Source: an uncultured Porphyromonadaceae bacterium
GTDB lineage: Bacteria > Bacteroidota > Bacteroidia > Bacteroidales > Muribaculaceae
Assembly: GCA_947176755.1 (NCBI GenBank)
Contig: CAMWRW010000013.1
Coordinates: forward strand, 1-38,418
Length of the DNA stretch: 38,418 bases
Direction: 5' to 3'
Part shown: positions 1 through 10,305 of the stretch, in pieces
Layout: each line of letters begins with the position of its first letter
Position numbering within the stretch: the first letter of the stretch is position 1
Program-made: the position numbers and the translations under genes
The notes under the pieces: model-generated
What the model was told of the DNA's origin: nothing
What the model saw: only the letters and a program-made list of their open reading frames with translations
Databases searched by the model: none

Positions 1-484
1 TGGTTTCGAGGTCTGGCATAATTAAGTCAGCAAGAATATCACCGATACGTTTCATCCCTATCTTCTTATCTTGCTGAGACTCCGTATCATGAACCTCTAA
101 AAGACGATGTTTCAACTCTCTTACTGCCGCAAAGGTATTTACAATCGCTAACGTTGTTTGTGTTGCGATAGGACTTTTCAATATCGTAGCCAGCATATAT
201 AAGCCTTTTTCTGTAAATGCCTTAGGAAGATATTTGGGATAATGCCCTTTGCCGGTTATAGGTTCTAAGGTCAAAATTTTTGACCTTAGAGCAGCCCATT
301 CCTCTTTTGTAAGTTCGTAAACAAATCCTTCTGGAAATTTATCGGGATTGTTTTTCACAGCCTGATTTATAGCCTTAGTTTCCACACCATAGAGCTTCGC
401 AACATCAGACGCTAAAATAACATCCTGACCTCTTAACGATACCAAGGTGTTTTTTACGTGTTCAACTTTTACTATATCTGTCAT
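1..484 (-). CDS. ORF6N-domain protein, C-terminus beyond window edge
   Basis: Reading leftward from the ATG at 484, 161 codons stay open to the window edge. Residues about 13-100 match the ORF6N pattern: a LRGQDVILASDVAKLYGVET segment, then NQAVKNNPDKFP, FVYELTKEEW and AFTEKGLYML. ORF6N is a small DNA-binding domain first described in phage antirepressors of the KilA-N group, and is also found in bacterial genes near restriction or defence loci. Only 2 bp separate it from the stop of the upstream helicase gene, so the two are probably cotranscribed. The stretch is visibly AT-richer than the housekeeping genes further right, which suits an accessory or transferred origin. Its exact role is unknown; regulator of the locus or structural partner of the helicase are both possible. 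The C-terminal part is not visible. Confidence 0.85.
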   Translation of the reverse strand, partial: MTDIVKVEHVKNTLVSLRGQDVILASDVAKLYGVETKAINQAVKNNPDKFPEGFVYELTKEEWAALRSKILTLEPITGKGHYPKYLPKAFTEKGLYMLATILKSPIATQTTLAIVNTFAAVRELKHRLLEVHDTESQQDKKIGMKRIGDILADLIMPDLET

Positions 485-486
485 TT

Positions 487-3400
487 TTATCTAATTATCA
501 GGAAAGAAATAAGTTCAAAATCATCAAGCCCTTTGACTTCGTTGCCAAAGAGTGAGCCGGAGTCTCCGTCAAGGAAGGAGAACAGGTCGCTGGATTCCTT
601 CACTTTAATTAGTGAAGAGATAGCATCGCCAAGCAATCGTGAATATGTACCCATTCGCTGTCCGTCACGGCTCTCGGCATTAAACTTACGGCACAAATCG
701 GGTATCGGCTCTGACTTACCACGGCATAGCTGACGCATACGGTCAAGCATCCCTTTCGGATCAAGATGATTGACTATTACATCGGAATCTTTGGAAATAT
801 AGACCATATAGAATGGATGTAGCCGGTTCTTCTTGTCTATATTGATGTCGTTGTTTCGGTTTTTCAAAACGAATATTACCCCCTGTGGCGCATCTTTCCT
901 TGCAGAGGTCAAAGCATGAAGCCCCATCGGAGTATGCTCTATGTCAACACCGCTACGCATATATTCAAGGAGGTCAAGACGGAACTCATTTAGACCCAAA
1001 TCCATAATTGAGACTCCTGTACTCATTTCCTCGATGTCCACTACTTCCTCCTTCAATCTCTCCAACTGGTCACGGCGATACTTCAAATCACCCTGTTCTT
1101 CGATTGTCAGCGGATTATCATCACCGGTTGCGGTCAGAACCGAAACTTTCATTCGTGCCTCGACACGACCCTTCAGGTCGATGTAATCGTCAAGATCCAT
1201 ATCAGGCCAGAAGTTGACAAGCTGAATCTTCTCGTTTCGGGAGCCTATACGATCAATTCGCCCGAAACGCTGGATTATTCGCACCGGGTTCCAGTGGATA
1301 TCGTAGTTGATAAGATAGTCGCAATCCTGAAGATTCTGACCCTCGGAAATACAATCTGTGGCTATCAATACATCAATTTCCTCATTGAGATTAGGATATA
1401 ACGTAGCCTTATCTTTCGAGACTGGAGAGAACAGAGTCAGGACTTTATTGAAATCCAACTTTTCTCGGAGTTTCAATGTAGACCTGGCTTCAATATCACC
1501 TGATACGAGTGCAGTGTTAAGTCCTGTCCGTTCTTTGATAAGTGGTGCAATATTCTCATATATGTATTGTGCTGTGTCAGAAAAAGCGGTAAATACTATG
1601 ACTTTCTTGTTCTCGTCATTGATAGGATTGTTAAACTTTTCCCTAATTACGTCAAGGAGCATTTGAAGCTTGCTGTCATGTTCCGGCGTAATATCACCGA
1701 GCATGAAAAGGAGAGTATTGAGATTGTCAAGGTCTTTTGAAAGATAACTGCGCCACTGGATATAATCCATATCCTCCAAAGCAATCTTGGTCTTCTTGTT
1801 TCCGATGAATACTGTATCTTCCCGTTCATCAAAATCAAGACCGTATGAGAAATCATAGTCGCATACCATTGAAGTCTCTGTCTGTCGGGCCATCAGACTG
1901 TCAATAGCATCAATCGTTGTGGCTATGTATTTCCTGATTCTCTCCAGTGTCAGACGGAATGAATTGACTGAGCTTTCAAGACGTTTTAGCAGATTGATAC
2001 TCATAAGCTGACGGATACCGTGCTCACGTCCTGCACGTGAAAGATTACCGAAACGTCCGTCTTCACGGGGTTCGGTGTACTTATCCAGTTTACTCGGAAG
2101 AATAAAGTCGGATGGAGTATAGATAGCAAGGTTCAGCTCACTTACACTGACAAAAATATCGTTGAAGTCGACGGTCTTTGAAAGGTCTGTGAGTTTGGGA
2201 ACTTTTGAAAGCGGTCTCAACCGCTCCGGAAATTTACCTATGTCAGAAGTGTCATAATACTGCTCGATATGCCTTCGGCTACGGGCTATGGTGACGCTAT
2301 CAAGAACTTCAAAAAAGTCGAAGTTCAGCATCTCTAATAGTGTGCTGGTGGTACGTTGCTCCGCAGGATATTTTGACCACTTGTTGAAAGCCGTCTGAGC
2401 TTGCCGGAAAATATCGTCAAGCGAACTTGTAGTCTTCAACTTTGCATCCATTTGAGAACTGTCGCCTTCGTAGGCAAGCGCGAGCTGGTTGCGCAAGTCG
2501 TTGAAGCGGTTGTTTACAGGAGTAGCTGATAACATCAGTACCTTAGTCTTGACTCCGGCACGGATTACCTTATTCATCAACTGGAGATAGCGGTTCTCAC
2601 GGGGATTCTCGTCATTCTCATCTGTGGTGACTTTACCTCCGTTACGGAAGTTGTGGCTCTCGTCTATGACAACGAGATCGTAGTTACCCCAGTTTATATG
2701 TTCAAGATCGAGACCGTTGCTTTGCCCTGACTGACGTGAAAGGTCGGTATGATAGAGAATGTCATATCGGAGGCGGTCAGCGACAAGAGGATTGTTCTTG
2801 TAGTTGGATCGGTAAGTAACCCAGTTGTCGTGAAGTTTCTTCGGGCAGAGAACGAGAACAGACTTATTCCGGTTCTCGTAATATTTGATGACAGAAAGTG
2901 CCGTAAACGTCTTTCCGAGACCTACGGAGTCGGCAAGTATGCACCCGTTATACTTTTCCAACTTATTAATGATAGCGAGAGCTGCGTCACGTTGGAAATT
3001 GTATAGTTTATTCCAGATTACGCTTGATTTGAAGCCTGTTGCCTCATTGGGCAATACATCCTCAGAAATATCTTCAAGGAACTCGCTGAAAATATTGTAT
3101 AGAGTAACAAAATAGATAAACTCCGGGGAGTTTTCCTTATAAGCGTTGGTAATGTTGTCAAGCACCTGCTCTGTTACGACCTGTAACTGACTACCATCAT
3201 TCCATATCTGATTAAATATTTGCAGATATTGCTGAGAGAAAGGAGCTTCTAACTTGTTGATGGCAGTGGCAAGTTGATTGCCACGTTCACAGCCAAGTTC
3301 CACCGTAGTAAAACCATTGAGTGGCATATACGTGGTATCATCCACAGTGGCAAAAGCCGGCATTCCGGCATTGGTTCGGTTGGACTTGAAGCATACTTTC

Positions 3401-3729
3401 TTCCGGATCCAATCAGCACATTCCTTTGCAACAGCTTTCAACGACAGTTCATTGCGAAGCTTGATTTCAAACTCCGAGCCATAAAGGTCGCGTTCACGAT
3501 TCAGCCGAGGTATATAAAACTCTCGTTTCTGTTTGTCAGTCTTTTCGGCTATGAATGAAGGTGATGTGAAGATAAAACGCAGTTCTGATATATCGCTTAA
3601 CTGATCCTTCAATTCTTGGAAAGCATAGATAGAGAAACTTGACGCGGCAATCGCCACCTTAGAGCCGGAACGCAAGGTGGCAATCATATCCTGTTTGAGT
3701 GTCTTGTTTATATTATCTATAATTTCCAT
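487..3729 (-). CDS. SNF2-type helicase with PLD-like N-terminal region
   Basis: A protein of 1080 residues from the ATG at 3729; the frame also opens at a GTG at 3747, six codons upstream, which I consider less likely. Superfamily 2 motifs, numbered from the GTG: Walker A ADSVGLGKT about 272-280, DESH Walker B 362-365, SATP 407-410, and late motifs LIATDCISEGQNLQ and IIQRFGRIDRIGS near residue 840. These are SNF2/RapA-like helicase hallmarks, so it should be an ATP-dependent DNA translocase. The first 160 residues (KVAIAASSFSIYAFQELKDQ, LRFIFTSPSF) resemble the phospholipase-D-like domain that precedes such helicases, but I see no clear HKD motif, so it may be inactive. Large helicases of this kind in Bacteroides sit beside methyltransferase and restriction genes; that context would lie left of the window. 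It precedes the ORF6N gene by 2 bp. Confidence 0.9.
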   Translation of the reverse strand: MEIIDNINKTLKQDMIATLRSGSKVAIAASSFSIYAFQELKDQLSDISELRFIFTSPSFIAEKTDKQKREFYIPRLNRERDLYGSEFEIKLRNELSLKAVAKECADWIRKKVCFKSNRTNAGMPAFATVDDTTYMPLNGFTTVELGCERGNQLATAINKLEAPFSQQYLQIFNQIWNDGSQLQVVTEQVLDNITNAYKENSPEFIYFVTLYNIFSEFLEDISEDVLPNEATGFKSSVIWNKLYNFQRDAALAIINKLEKYNGCILADSVGLGKTFTALSVIKYYENRNKSVLVLCPKKLHDNWVTYRSNYKNNPLVADRLRYDILYHTDLSRQSGQSNGLDLEHINWGNYDLVVIDESHNFRNGGKVTTDENDENPRENRYLQLMNKVIRAGVKTKVLMLSATPVNNRFNDLRNQLALAYEGDSSQMDAKLKTTSSLDDIFRQAQTAFNKWSKYPAEQRTTSTLLEMLNFDFFEVLDSVTIARSRRHIEQYYDTSDIGKFPERLRPLSKVPKLTDLSKTVDFNDIFVSVSELNLAIYTPSDFILPSKLDKYTEPREDGRFGNLSRAGREHGIRQLMSINLLKRLESSVNSFRLTLERIRKYIATTIDAIDSLMARQTETSMVCDYDFSYGLDFDEREDTVFIGNKKTKIALEDMDYIQWRSYLSKDLDNLNTLLFMLGDITPEHDSKLQMLLDVIREKFNNPINDENKKVIVFTAFSDTAQYIYENIAPLIKERTGLNTALVSGDIEARSTLKLREKLDFNKVLTLFSPVSKDKATLYPNLNEEIDVLIATDCISEGQNLQDCDYLINYDIHWNPVRIIQRFGRIDRIGSRNEKIQLVNFWPDMDLDDYIDLKGRVEARMKVSVLTATGDDNPLTIEEQGDLKYRRDQLERLKEEVVDIEEMSTGVSIMDLGLNEFRLDLLEYMRSGVDIEHTPMGLHALTSARKDAPQGVIFVLKNRNNDINIDKKNRLHPFYMVYISKDSDVIVNHLDPKGMLDRMRQLCRGKSEPIPDLCRKFNAESRDGQRMGTYSRLLGDAISSLIKVKESSDLFSFLDGDSGSLFGNEVKGLDDFELISFLIIR

Positions 3730-3876
3730 TCTAACAAAAAAGAACACCCATGTAGCATCTGAAGGCCGACCAAAGCCTGTAACGACTACAAGGATGTTCC
3801 CAAAGTTTTTCGGCTCTCGCCGTATGTCTCTGTTTTTAGTGACTGGTCATTTTCAGATTCGCGTTACTATAGTTTG

Positions 3877-3884
3877 CAAAGTTA
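3877..3884 (-). promoter_or_regulatory. Possible -7 box for the helicase operon
   Basis: The minus strand reads TAACTTTG, matching the Bacteroidetes -7 consensus TAnnTTTG. No good TTTG lies 19-20 bp upstream; only a TCTG at a 17-bp spacing. A start here would give a leader of about 140 nt before the helicase ATG at 3729. Confidence 0.35.
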
Positions 3885-3974
3885 ATAAAAAAATCCACAT
3901 ACAGACTATTCAGCCGCCGGGAAATTTGAGTCTGAATCCTCACATATAGGGCTTTAGAGATTTTTGGATGAGAT

Positions 3975-4139
3975 TTAACTCGGAACTTTCCTCTTGTGAG
4001 TATTGAGTCCCGGCAGGAAGGCGTTTTCCTGTGCGAAGTTACTGCGGACAGGTGGAACGTCGAGTGCCGCTCCGCTTCCCGAACTTCCACAGCCACATCC
4101 CGATAACGCCGCAATAATGAAGAATAGGTTCCGATTCAC
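3975..4139 (-). CDS. Possible small lipoprotein-like ORF
   Basis: In the 548-bp gap between the helicase and the next gene, the minus strand holds an open frame of 68 codons from an ATG at 4181. An internal GTG at 4139 would give 54 residues beginning like a lipoprotein signal: NRN, a hydrophobic LFFIIAAL, then LSGC, which fits a lipobox. The rest is GCGSSGSG followed by a short polar tail ending KRKVPS. No family is recognised. The start codon is non-ATG and the opposite strand is also open, so chance or a decayed lipoprotein are real alternatives. Apart from this ORF, the -7 box and the hairpin at 4204-4255, I see nothing in 3748-4295. Confidence 0.22.
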   Translation of the reverse strand: MNRNLFFIIAALSGCGCGSSGSGAALDVPPVRSNFAQENAFLPGLNTHKRKVPS

Positions 4140-4203
4140 TAAGGATGGTTCCGTTACCCTAATGTGCCCGATATTGAGCATACCAGGAATTTACAGACAG
4201 GTT

Positions 4204-4255
4204 ATATGATTGCGGGCTGTGTCAAAATCCTTTTTGACACAGCCCGCAATCATAT
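4204..4255 (-). terminator. 24-bp perfect hairpin ending the panC-lipoprotein run
   Basis: Arms 4204-4227 and 4232-4255 are exact reverse complements around a 4-nt loop; the arm contains GCGGGCTGTGTCAAAA. It lies 41 bp past the stop of the 4296-5546 lipoprotein gene and before the accessory locus. There is no long T-run outside the stem, but the A4/T4 at the top and the symmetry fit a Bacteroidales terminator hairpin, possibly working in both directions. Confidence 0.75.
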
Positions 4256-4295
4256 CGGATGCCCCTTGAACCCGGGATCATCTAATCTGACAATG

Positions 4296-5546
4296 TTATT
4301 TGGATGCGGTCAGGTTTATGCCGAATTCAATCTTTGTGGTCTGCTCTATTACGAGTTCGATCATGCTTAGAGCCAACTGAATTTTGTCTGCATTGGCTGC
4401 AAGCGTCGGATTATTCTTCACATATTCCAGAATCATCTGCTGAACCTGCGGATCGTTCAGCACGGGAAGCAGGACGTTCTGCATCAACGGCAGCAACGTT
4501 TCCGTGCCGATGTATAGCTCCATATTAGTAGCAGTGTGCGGGCAATTCATCGGTATGCCGGCCGCCACAAGTTTTGCCGCCTGATTTAGCGAAGCGATGA
4601 TTGTCGCTACGTCAAGCGTCGGCACGGAGGGTGTGTCGCCTTGGGCACGTGAAGGAGCCGTCCAGGGATTCTCGGGGATATTCGGGTCTCGGTTGGTGTT
4701 GTTGAGGAGCACCAGACTGAGAATATCCGTTGGATTGACAAACAGAAGGAGCTTTGAGTCGGAAAGCGCTACATACTGCATCATCGTCAAAGGGGCCTGC
4801 GTAAAAGTAGAGGCGCCATTGGCCGTCTGCAGATAGGTGGCCACAAGATTGCCATCGGATGTGAAAGCCAGCGTGCGGAGTCCGTTGAGCAAGACCTGCG
4901 CGAGCGACATCGAAGCCGTGTCGTGGTAAACCGGGATAAAGGGATAGTTCACGAGCGCACGCAGCAATTCCTGGAGCCCGATTTCGAGACCGGGAATCTG
5001 AATTGGCTTCCCGAGTTCCCAGACGATATGGAAAGCTTGATCAGAGGAGAGAACATTGCCATCCCCTTTCTCGGGCGCCCAGACCCCTCCGGCGAGCGTC
5101 TGATTCTTAAGCCTTACGTCAGCCAGATTGAAAGTCATGAGGTCGGGGGTGACGGTCCCCGTGTAGGAATAGGTCGTATAGTCTGTCTCTCCCTTCCCCG
5201 CAAAAGTCCAGTTTCCGTCGCCTGCTTTCAGCGCGACATCCAGCGTGACTTGTGGTGATCCCGGAAGGACTCCGGCTGTTGAAATCGCCGGCATTCCCTT
5301 CAGTTTGTCGGAAAGGGTGGAGAGGTCGAACGCACCGTCAAATGTGATGGATGCTGTCGCGTTTGCACCCGGTTTGAGCACGGCGCGTTTGCCCGACATT
5401 CCCGAGCCGTCGTAAGTCACCTCCAGTTCGGTCATGCCGAAATAGGTCTTTTCGGTCAGCGTCCCGGGAGTTTTCTCATCTTTCCCACAAGCGCCGAGAA
5501 GCAGCGAAAGACCGATCAGCGGGGTCAGTACAGGGAACAGTCTCAT
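4296..5546 (-). CDS. Putative lipoprotein, DUF4925-like
   Basis: 416 residues. The N-terminus MRLFPVLTPLIGLSLLLGAC ends in a clear lipobox (LGAC, Cys20), so it should be lipid-anchored in the envelope. Residues about 35-150 (TYFGMTELEVTYDGSG, repeated S/T-rich beta-type segments) look like a small beta-barrel or calycin-like domain; the C-terminal half is helical with TMSLAQVLLNGLRTLAF and a final amphipathic part ending LVIEQTTKIEFGINLTASK. From memory this resembles the Bacteroidales DUF4925 lipoproteins; the function is unknown. It is the last gene of the minus-strand run, 14 bp after the Dabb gene, and is followed by a strong hairpin. Confidence 0.75.
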   Translation of the reverse strand: MRLFPVLTPLIGLSLLLGACGKDEKTPGTLTEKTYFGMTELEVTYDGSGMSGKRAVLKPGANATASITFDGAFDLSTLSDKLKGMPAISTAGVLPGSPQVTLDVALKAGDGNWTFAGKGETDYTTYSYTGTVTPDLMTFNLADVRLKNQTLAGGVWAPEKGDGNVLSSDQAFHIVWELGKPIQIPGLEIGLQELLRALVNYPFIPVYHDTASMSLAQVLLNGLRTLAFTSDGNLVATYLQTANGASTFTQAPLTMMQYVALSDSKLLLFVNPTDILSLVLLNNTNRDPNIPENPWTAPSRAQGDTPSVPTLDVATIIASLNQAAKLVAAGIPMNCPHTATNMELYIGTETLLPLMQNVLLPVLNDPQVQQMILEYVKNNPTLAANADKIQLALSMIELVIEQTTKIEFGINLTASK

Positions 5547-5560
5547 AGCCTATTGTCGTT

Positions 5561-5854
5561 TTAGAAGTTATAATCGACGCATGCGCGGGAATCCTTGTGG
5601 GAAGCGATGATTGATGCGGCTGCCACGTGTGCCGGATGATTGGCATAGAGCGCCACATCCTCCATCGTGGGGACAACAGCCGTCAGCACAAGGTCCCAGT
5701 CTTCGGCAGGATTCTCGTTGATGCCGACTTCCATTGATTCAAGCACGGGGATTTGAGCGGGGAGCGCCAGCAGAGCCTCCGCAAAACGGCGCGACACTTC
5801 GAGACGTGTCTCGCGACTTCCTTTCAGTTTAAATGTAACAATATGCTTTACCAT
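5561..5854 (-). CDS. Dabb family protein (stress-responsive A/B barrel)
   Basis: I take the ATG at 5854, giving 97 residues that begin MVKHIVTFKLKG, the usual start of Dabb domains. The open frame extends 29 codons upstream into the ABC-F gene, but that extension is not domain-like and would overlap. The features LESMEVGINENPAEDWDLVL and ATYANHPAH-like 'LYANHPAHVAAA' fit the family, a dimeric ferredoxin-like alpha/beta barrel. Biochemical roles vary between members, so no substrate is assigned. It sits 34 bp after the ABC-F gene and 14 bp before the lipoprotein gene. Confidence 0.85.
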   Translation of the reverse strand: MVKHIVTFKLKGSRETRLEVSRRFAEALLALPAQIPVLESMEVGINENPAEDWDLVLTAVVPTMEDVALYANHPAHVAAASIIASHKDSRACVDYNF

Positions 5855-5888
5855 AGTCTTTGACTCTGTTGATAGGTTGCCGGATCCG

Positions 5889-7526
<1,638 letters not shown>

Positions 7527-8870
7527 TTAAAACGGACGACCCCCTCCACGTCGGAGCTGGTTCATCATTTTCATCGGATTTTTAATGCCCGATGCCATGC
7601 TCATCATTTTGCGTGTCTGCTCAAACTGTTTCAGCAGACGGTTGACTTCCTGAAGCGATGTGCCGGAACCCTTCGCAATGCGCTGACGACGCGATCCCTT
7701 GATTATGTCCGGATTCTGACGTTCGTAGGGGGTCATCGAGTTGATGATTGCCTCGATTCCCTTGAAGGCGTCATTGTCGATATCGATGTCGCGGATGGCC
7801 TTGCCGACTCCCGGAATCATAGATGCCAGATCCTTGATGTTACCCATCTTCTTTATCTGCTGAATCTGCTTCATGAAATCCTCAAAGTCAAACTTGTTCT
7901 TGCGCAGGCGTTCGGCCAGTTTCTCGGCTTCCTTCTGGTCGTAAACTTCCATCGCACGGTTAGCGAGTTCCACGATGTCGCCCATGCCGAGGATTCGGTT
8001 GGCCATACCTTCCGGGTTGAACTCCTGAAGGTCTTCCATCTTTTCACCCGTACCTACGAGCTTGATCGGTTTCTCCACAACGGAGCGAATCGAAAGGGCC
8101 GCACCGCCGCGCGTGTCGCCGTCGAGCTTCGTGAGCACGACGCCGTCGAAGTCGATCCGGTCGTTGAAGGCCTTGGCCGTGTTGACGGCATCCTGACCTG
8201 TCATGGAGTCGACGACAAAGAGGGTTTCCTGCGGGTTGACGGCCTTCTTGATGCTCTCGATCTCATCCATCATTTTCTCGTCGACCGCGAGACGTCCGGC
8301 CGTGTCAATCACGACGAGGTCGAGGTTATGTTCCTTCGCGTAACGGATCGCGTTGAGCGCAATCTGAACCGGGTCTTTGGAATCTTCCTCCGTGTAGAAC
8401 TCCACGCCAATCTGTTCGGCGAGAACACGAAGTTGTTCGCGAGCCGCCGGACGGTAAACGTCAGCTCCTACGAGCAGAGGGCGTTTCCCTTTTTGCGATT
8501 TTAGTTTGCGTGCGAGTTTGCCCGACAGTGTGGTCTTACCGGCACCCTGCAGTCCCGCCATAAGCATCACGGTCGGATTGCCCGACAGGTTCAGCGGAGC
8601 GGCGTCGCCTCCCATGAGCGCGGCAAGTTCGTCGTGGACAATCTTCACCATCAACTCCTTCGGCTTCAGAGCGTTGATCACATTCTGGCCGAGAGCCTTC
8701 TTCTTGACCGTGTCGGTGAAAGTTTTGGCTGTCTTATAGTTGACGTCGGCATCCATCAGGGCGCGGCGCACATCCTTCAGTGTCTCGGCAATATTGATTT
8801 CCGAGATACGGCCCTCGCCTTTGAGGATCTTGAATGAGCGCTCAAGGCGCTCCGATAATGATTCGAACAT
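7527..8870 (-). CDS. ffh: Signal recognition particle protein Ffh (SRP54)
   Basis: 447 residues with the standard N-G-M order. An N-terminal helical bundle is followed by the GTPase G1 motif GLQGAGKTT (106-114), G3-type DTAGRLAVDE (from 189) and G4 TKLDGDTRGG (from 247), then a methionine-rich M domain with the SRP RNA-binding stretch (MTPYERQNPDIIKGSRRQRI, GSGTSLQEVN) and a Met-rich C-terminus ending GGGRPF. It binds SRP RNA and signal sequences and delivers ribosomes to FtsY at the membrane. It lies 12 bp from both panD upstream and the ABC-F gene downstream, so all three are probably on one transcript. Confidence 0.98.
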   Translation of the reverse strand: MFESLSERLERSFKILKGEGRISEINIAETLKDVRRALMDADVNYKTAKTFTDTVKKKALGQNVINALKPKELMVKIVHDELAALMGGDAAPLNLSGNPTVMLMAGLQGAGKTTLSGKLARKLKSQKGKRPLLVGADVYRPAAREQLRVLAEQIGVEFYTEEDSKDPVQIALNAIRYAKEHNLDLVVIDTAGRLAVDEKMMDEIESIKKAVNPQETLFVVDSMTGQDAVNTAKAFNDRIDFDGVVLTKLDGDTRGGAALSIRSVVEKPIKLVGTGEKMEDLQEFNPEGMANRILGMGDIVELANRAMEVYDQKEAEKLAERLRKNKFDFEDFMKQIQQIKKMGNIKDLASMIPGVGKAIRDIDIDNDAFKGIEAIINSMTPYERQNPDIIKGSRRQRIAKGSGTSLQEVNRLLKQFEQTRKMMSMASGIKNPMKMMNQLRRGGGRPF

Positions 8871-8882
8871 TGGTTGATTTGG

Positions 8883-9230
8883 TTAAAGGGTGTTTGTTGC
8901 CGTGTCGGGGAAGATCACGGTCGGCTGCCATTTGGCTGCCTCTTCGGGAGTCATGCGGGCGTAGGCGATGATGATGACAATGTCGCCGACCTGTGCTTTA
9001 CGGGCGGCCGCTCCGTTGAGGCAGATCATTCCCGAGCCTTCAGGGCCGGCGATCACATACGTGTCGAGCCGTTCTCCGTTATTGTTGTTCACGATCCAGA
9101 CCCGCTCCCCGGGAAGTATGCCGGCGGCTTTAAGGAGCAGCGAGTCGATCGTGATGCTCCCGATATAGTTCAGATTCGCCTCCGTCACTGTGACGCGGTG
9201 AATCTTCGATTTTAGCATTTCTATTTCCAT
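8883..9230 (-). CDS. panD: Aspartate 1-decarboxylase
   Basis: 115 residues, the normal size for PanD. It makes beta-alanine from aspartate for pantothenate synthesis, using a pyruvoyl group produced by self-cleavage. The cleavage site is visible as Gly24-Ser25 in NYIGSITID, at the canonical position. Other conserved parts are [12 protein letters not shown] at the start and [13 protein letters not shown] near residue 72. panC lies 50 bp upstream and ffh 12 bp downstream, so the two pantothenate genes are paired. Confidence 0.97.
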   Translation of the reverse strand: MEIEMLKSKIHRVTVTEANLNYIGSITIDSLLLKAAGILPGERVWIVNNNNGERLDTYVIAGPEGSGMICLNGAAARKAQVGDIVIIIAYARMTPEEAAKWQPTVIFPDTATNTL

Positions 9231-9280
9231 CTCGATTCTCTGCGAGGTCGGCCCGCGGATCGTTCCGCTGCCGGCCGGCG

Positions 9281-10135
9281 TTATTTGTATCGGATATTAT
9301 CAATTAGTCGGACATCGCCGCAATAGACGGTGATGCAGCCTACGATGCCTCCGGCTTCCTCCCATTCCTCGACAGGCAGAAGAGTGCGGTCGTCCACAAT
9401 CTCGAAGTATTCGACTCTCATGAACGGAATCCCTTCTATTTCCTCCACAACGAGGTCGTGTGTGGCGCGGACGCTGTGGCTTTTCGCATATTCAAGGCTC
9501 TCTTCAAGCACTCGATGTATGCCCGGAGCCACGCGGCGCTGGTCGGAAGTCAGCAGGGCGTTGCGGCTCGAAAGAGCCAGGCCGTCGGCATTCCGCTTGA
9601 TAGGGCAGGGGATGATCTCCACATCGATGCCCTCGGATTCAATCATATTGCGGATCACGGCGATCTGCTGGAAATCTTTCTCGCCGAAATAGGCGCGAGT
9701 CGGCCGGACAAGTTCAAAAAGACGGGCCACCACTTCGGCGACACCCTGAAAATGCCCCGGGCGATATTTCCCCTCCATGACCGTGGCGACCTGACCGAGG
9801 TCGAACTCATGACGACGGCGGCCTTCGGTGCCCCCGGGATAGATCTCTTCAACCGTCGGGGCGAACACGGCTGTCAACCCTGTGGATGCCAGAAGTTTGA
9901 AATCGGCCTGCTCATCACGCGGATATGTTGCGAGATCGGTCGGATTATTGAACTGCGTCGGATTGACAAATATGCTGACAATGGAGACATCGTTGTCGGC
10001 CACGGCTTTCTCCACAAGTGAAAGATGACCGTCATGAAGAGCTCCCATCGTAGGGACAAATCCGATCGAATGGCCGTTGTTTTTCTCCCGGCCTACGAGC
10101 GACTCAAGTTCGGCCGCTGTCCTGATAATTTGCAT
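9281..10135 (-). CDS. panC: Pantothenate synthetase
   Basis: 284 residues. It ligates pantoate and beta-alanine with ATP through a pantoyl-adenylate. The HIGH-type nucleotide motif appears as [10 protein letters not shown] (31-40, HDGH at 34-37), followed by [11 protein letters not shown], the GEKDFQQ segment and the KMSKS-equivalent [10 protein letters not shown]. It is the first gene of the minus-strand run; a well-formed promoter lies at 10207-10238. panD follows 50 bp later. Confidence 0.98.
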   Translation of the reverse strand: MQIIRTAAELESLVGREKNNGHSIGFVPTMGALHDGHLSLVEKAVADNDVSIVSIFVNPTQFNNPTDLATYPRDEQADFKLLASTGLTAVFAPTVEEIYPGGTEGRRRHEFDLGQVATVMEGKYRPGHFQGVAEVVARLFELVRPTRAYFGEKDFQQIAVIRNMIESEGIDVEIIPCPIKRNADGLALSSRNALLTSDQRRVAPGIHRVLEESLEYAKSHSVRATHDLVVEEIEGIPFMRVEYFEIVDDRTLLPVEEWEEAGGIVGCITVYCGDVRLIDNIRYK

Positions 10136-10206
10136 AACTGGTTTATTTTCACCATCTGCTGACCAGCCCTTCGGGCCGTCAGGGCATAGATATGGCTATA
10201 CGGCTG

Positions 10207-10238
10207 CAAAATTACGGAAAATTCGGCAAATGGGCAAA
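10207..10238 (-). promoter_or_regulatory. Promoter of the panC operon
   Basis: On the minus strand TTTG (10235-10238) is followed by a 20-bp spacer and TAATTTTG (10207-10214), an exact fit to the Bacteroidetes consensus. The predicted start lies near 10203, giving a leader of about 65 nt before the panC ATG at 10135. It sits back to back with the glycogen-synthase-like gene promoter. Confidence 0.8.
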
Positions 10239-10258
10239 CAACATAACTCACGGTTTTA

Positions 10259-10290
10259 CTTGGAGAAGCCGTTTTTTTTTACTAATTTTG
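10259..10290 (+). promoter_or_regulatory. Promoter of the GlgA-like/DUF4270 operon
   Basis: TAATTTTG at 10283-10290 matches the -7 consensus; CTTG at 10259-10262 is a one-mismatch -33 element at a 20-bp spacing. The expected transcription start (about 4-5 nt after the box) is only about 5-12 nt before the possible ATG codons at 10300 and 10306. Confidence 0.65.
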
Positions 10291-10305
10291 CCCAAAATTA
10301 TGCCA

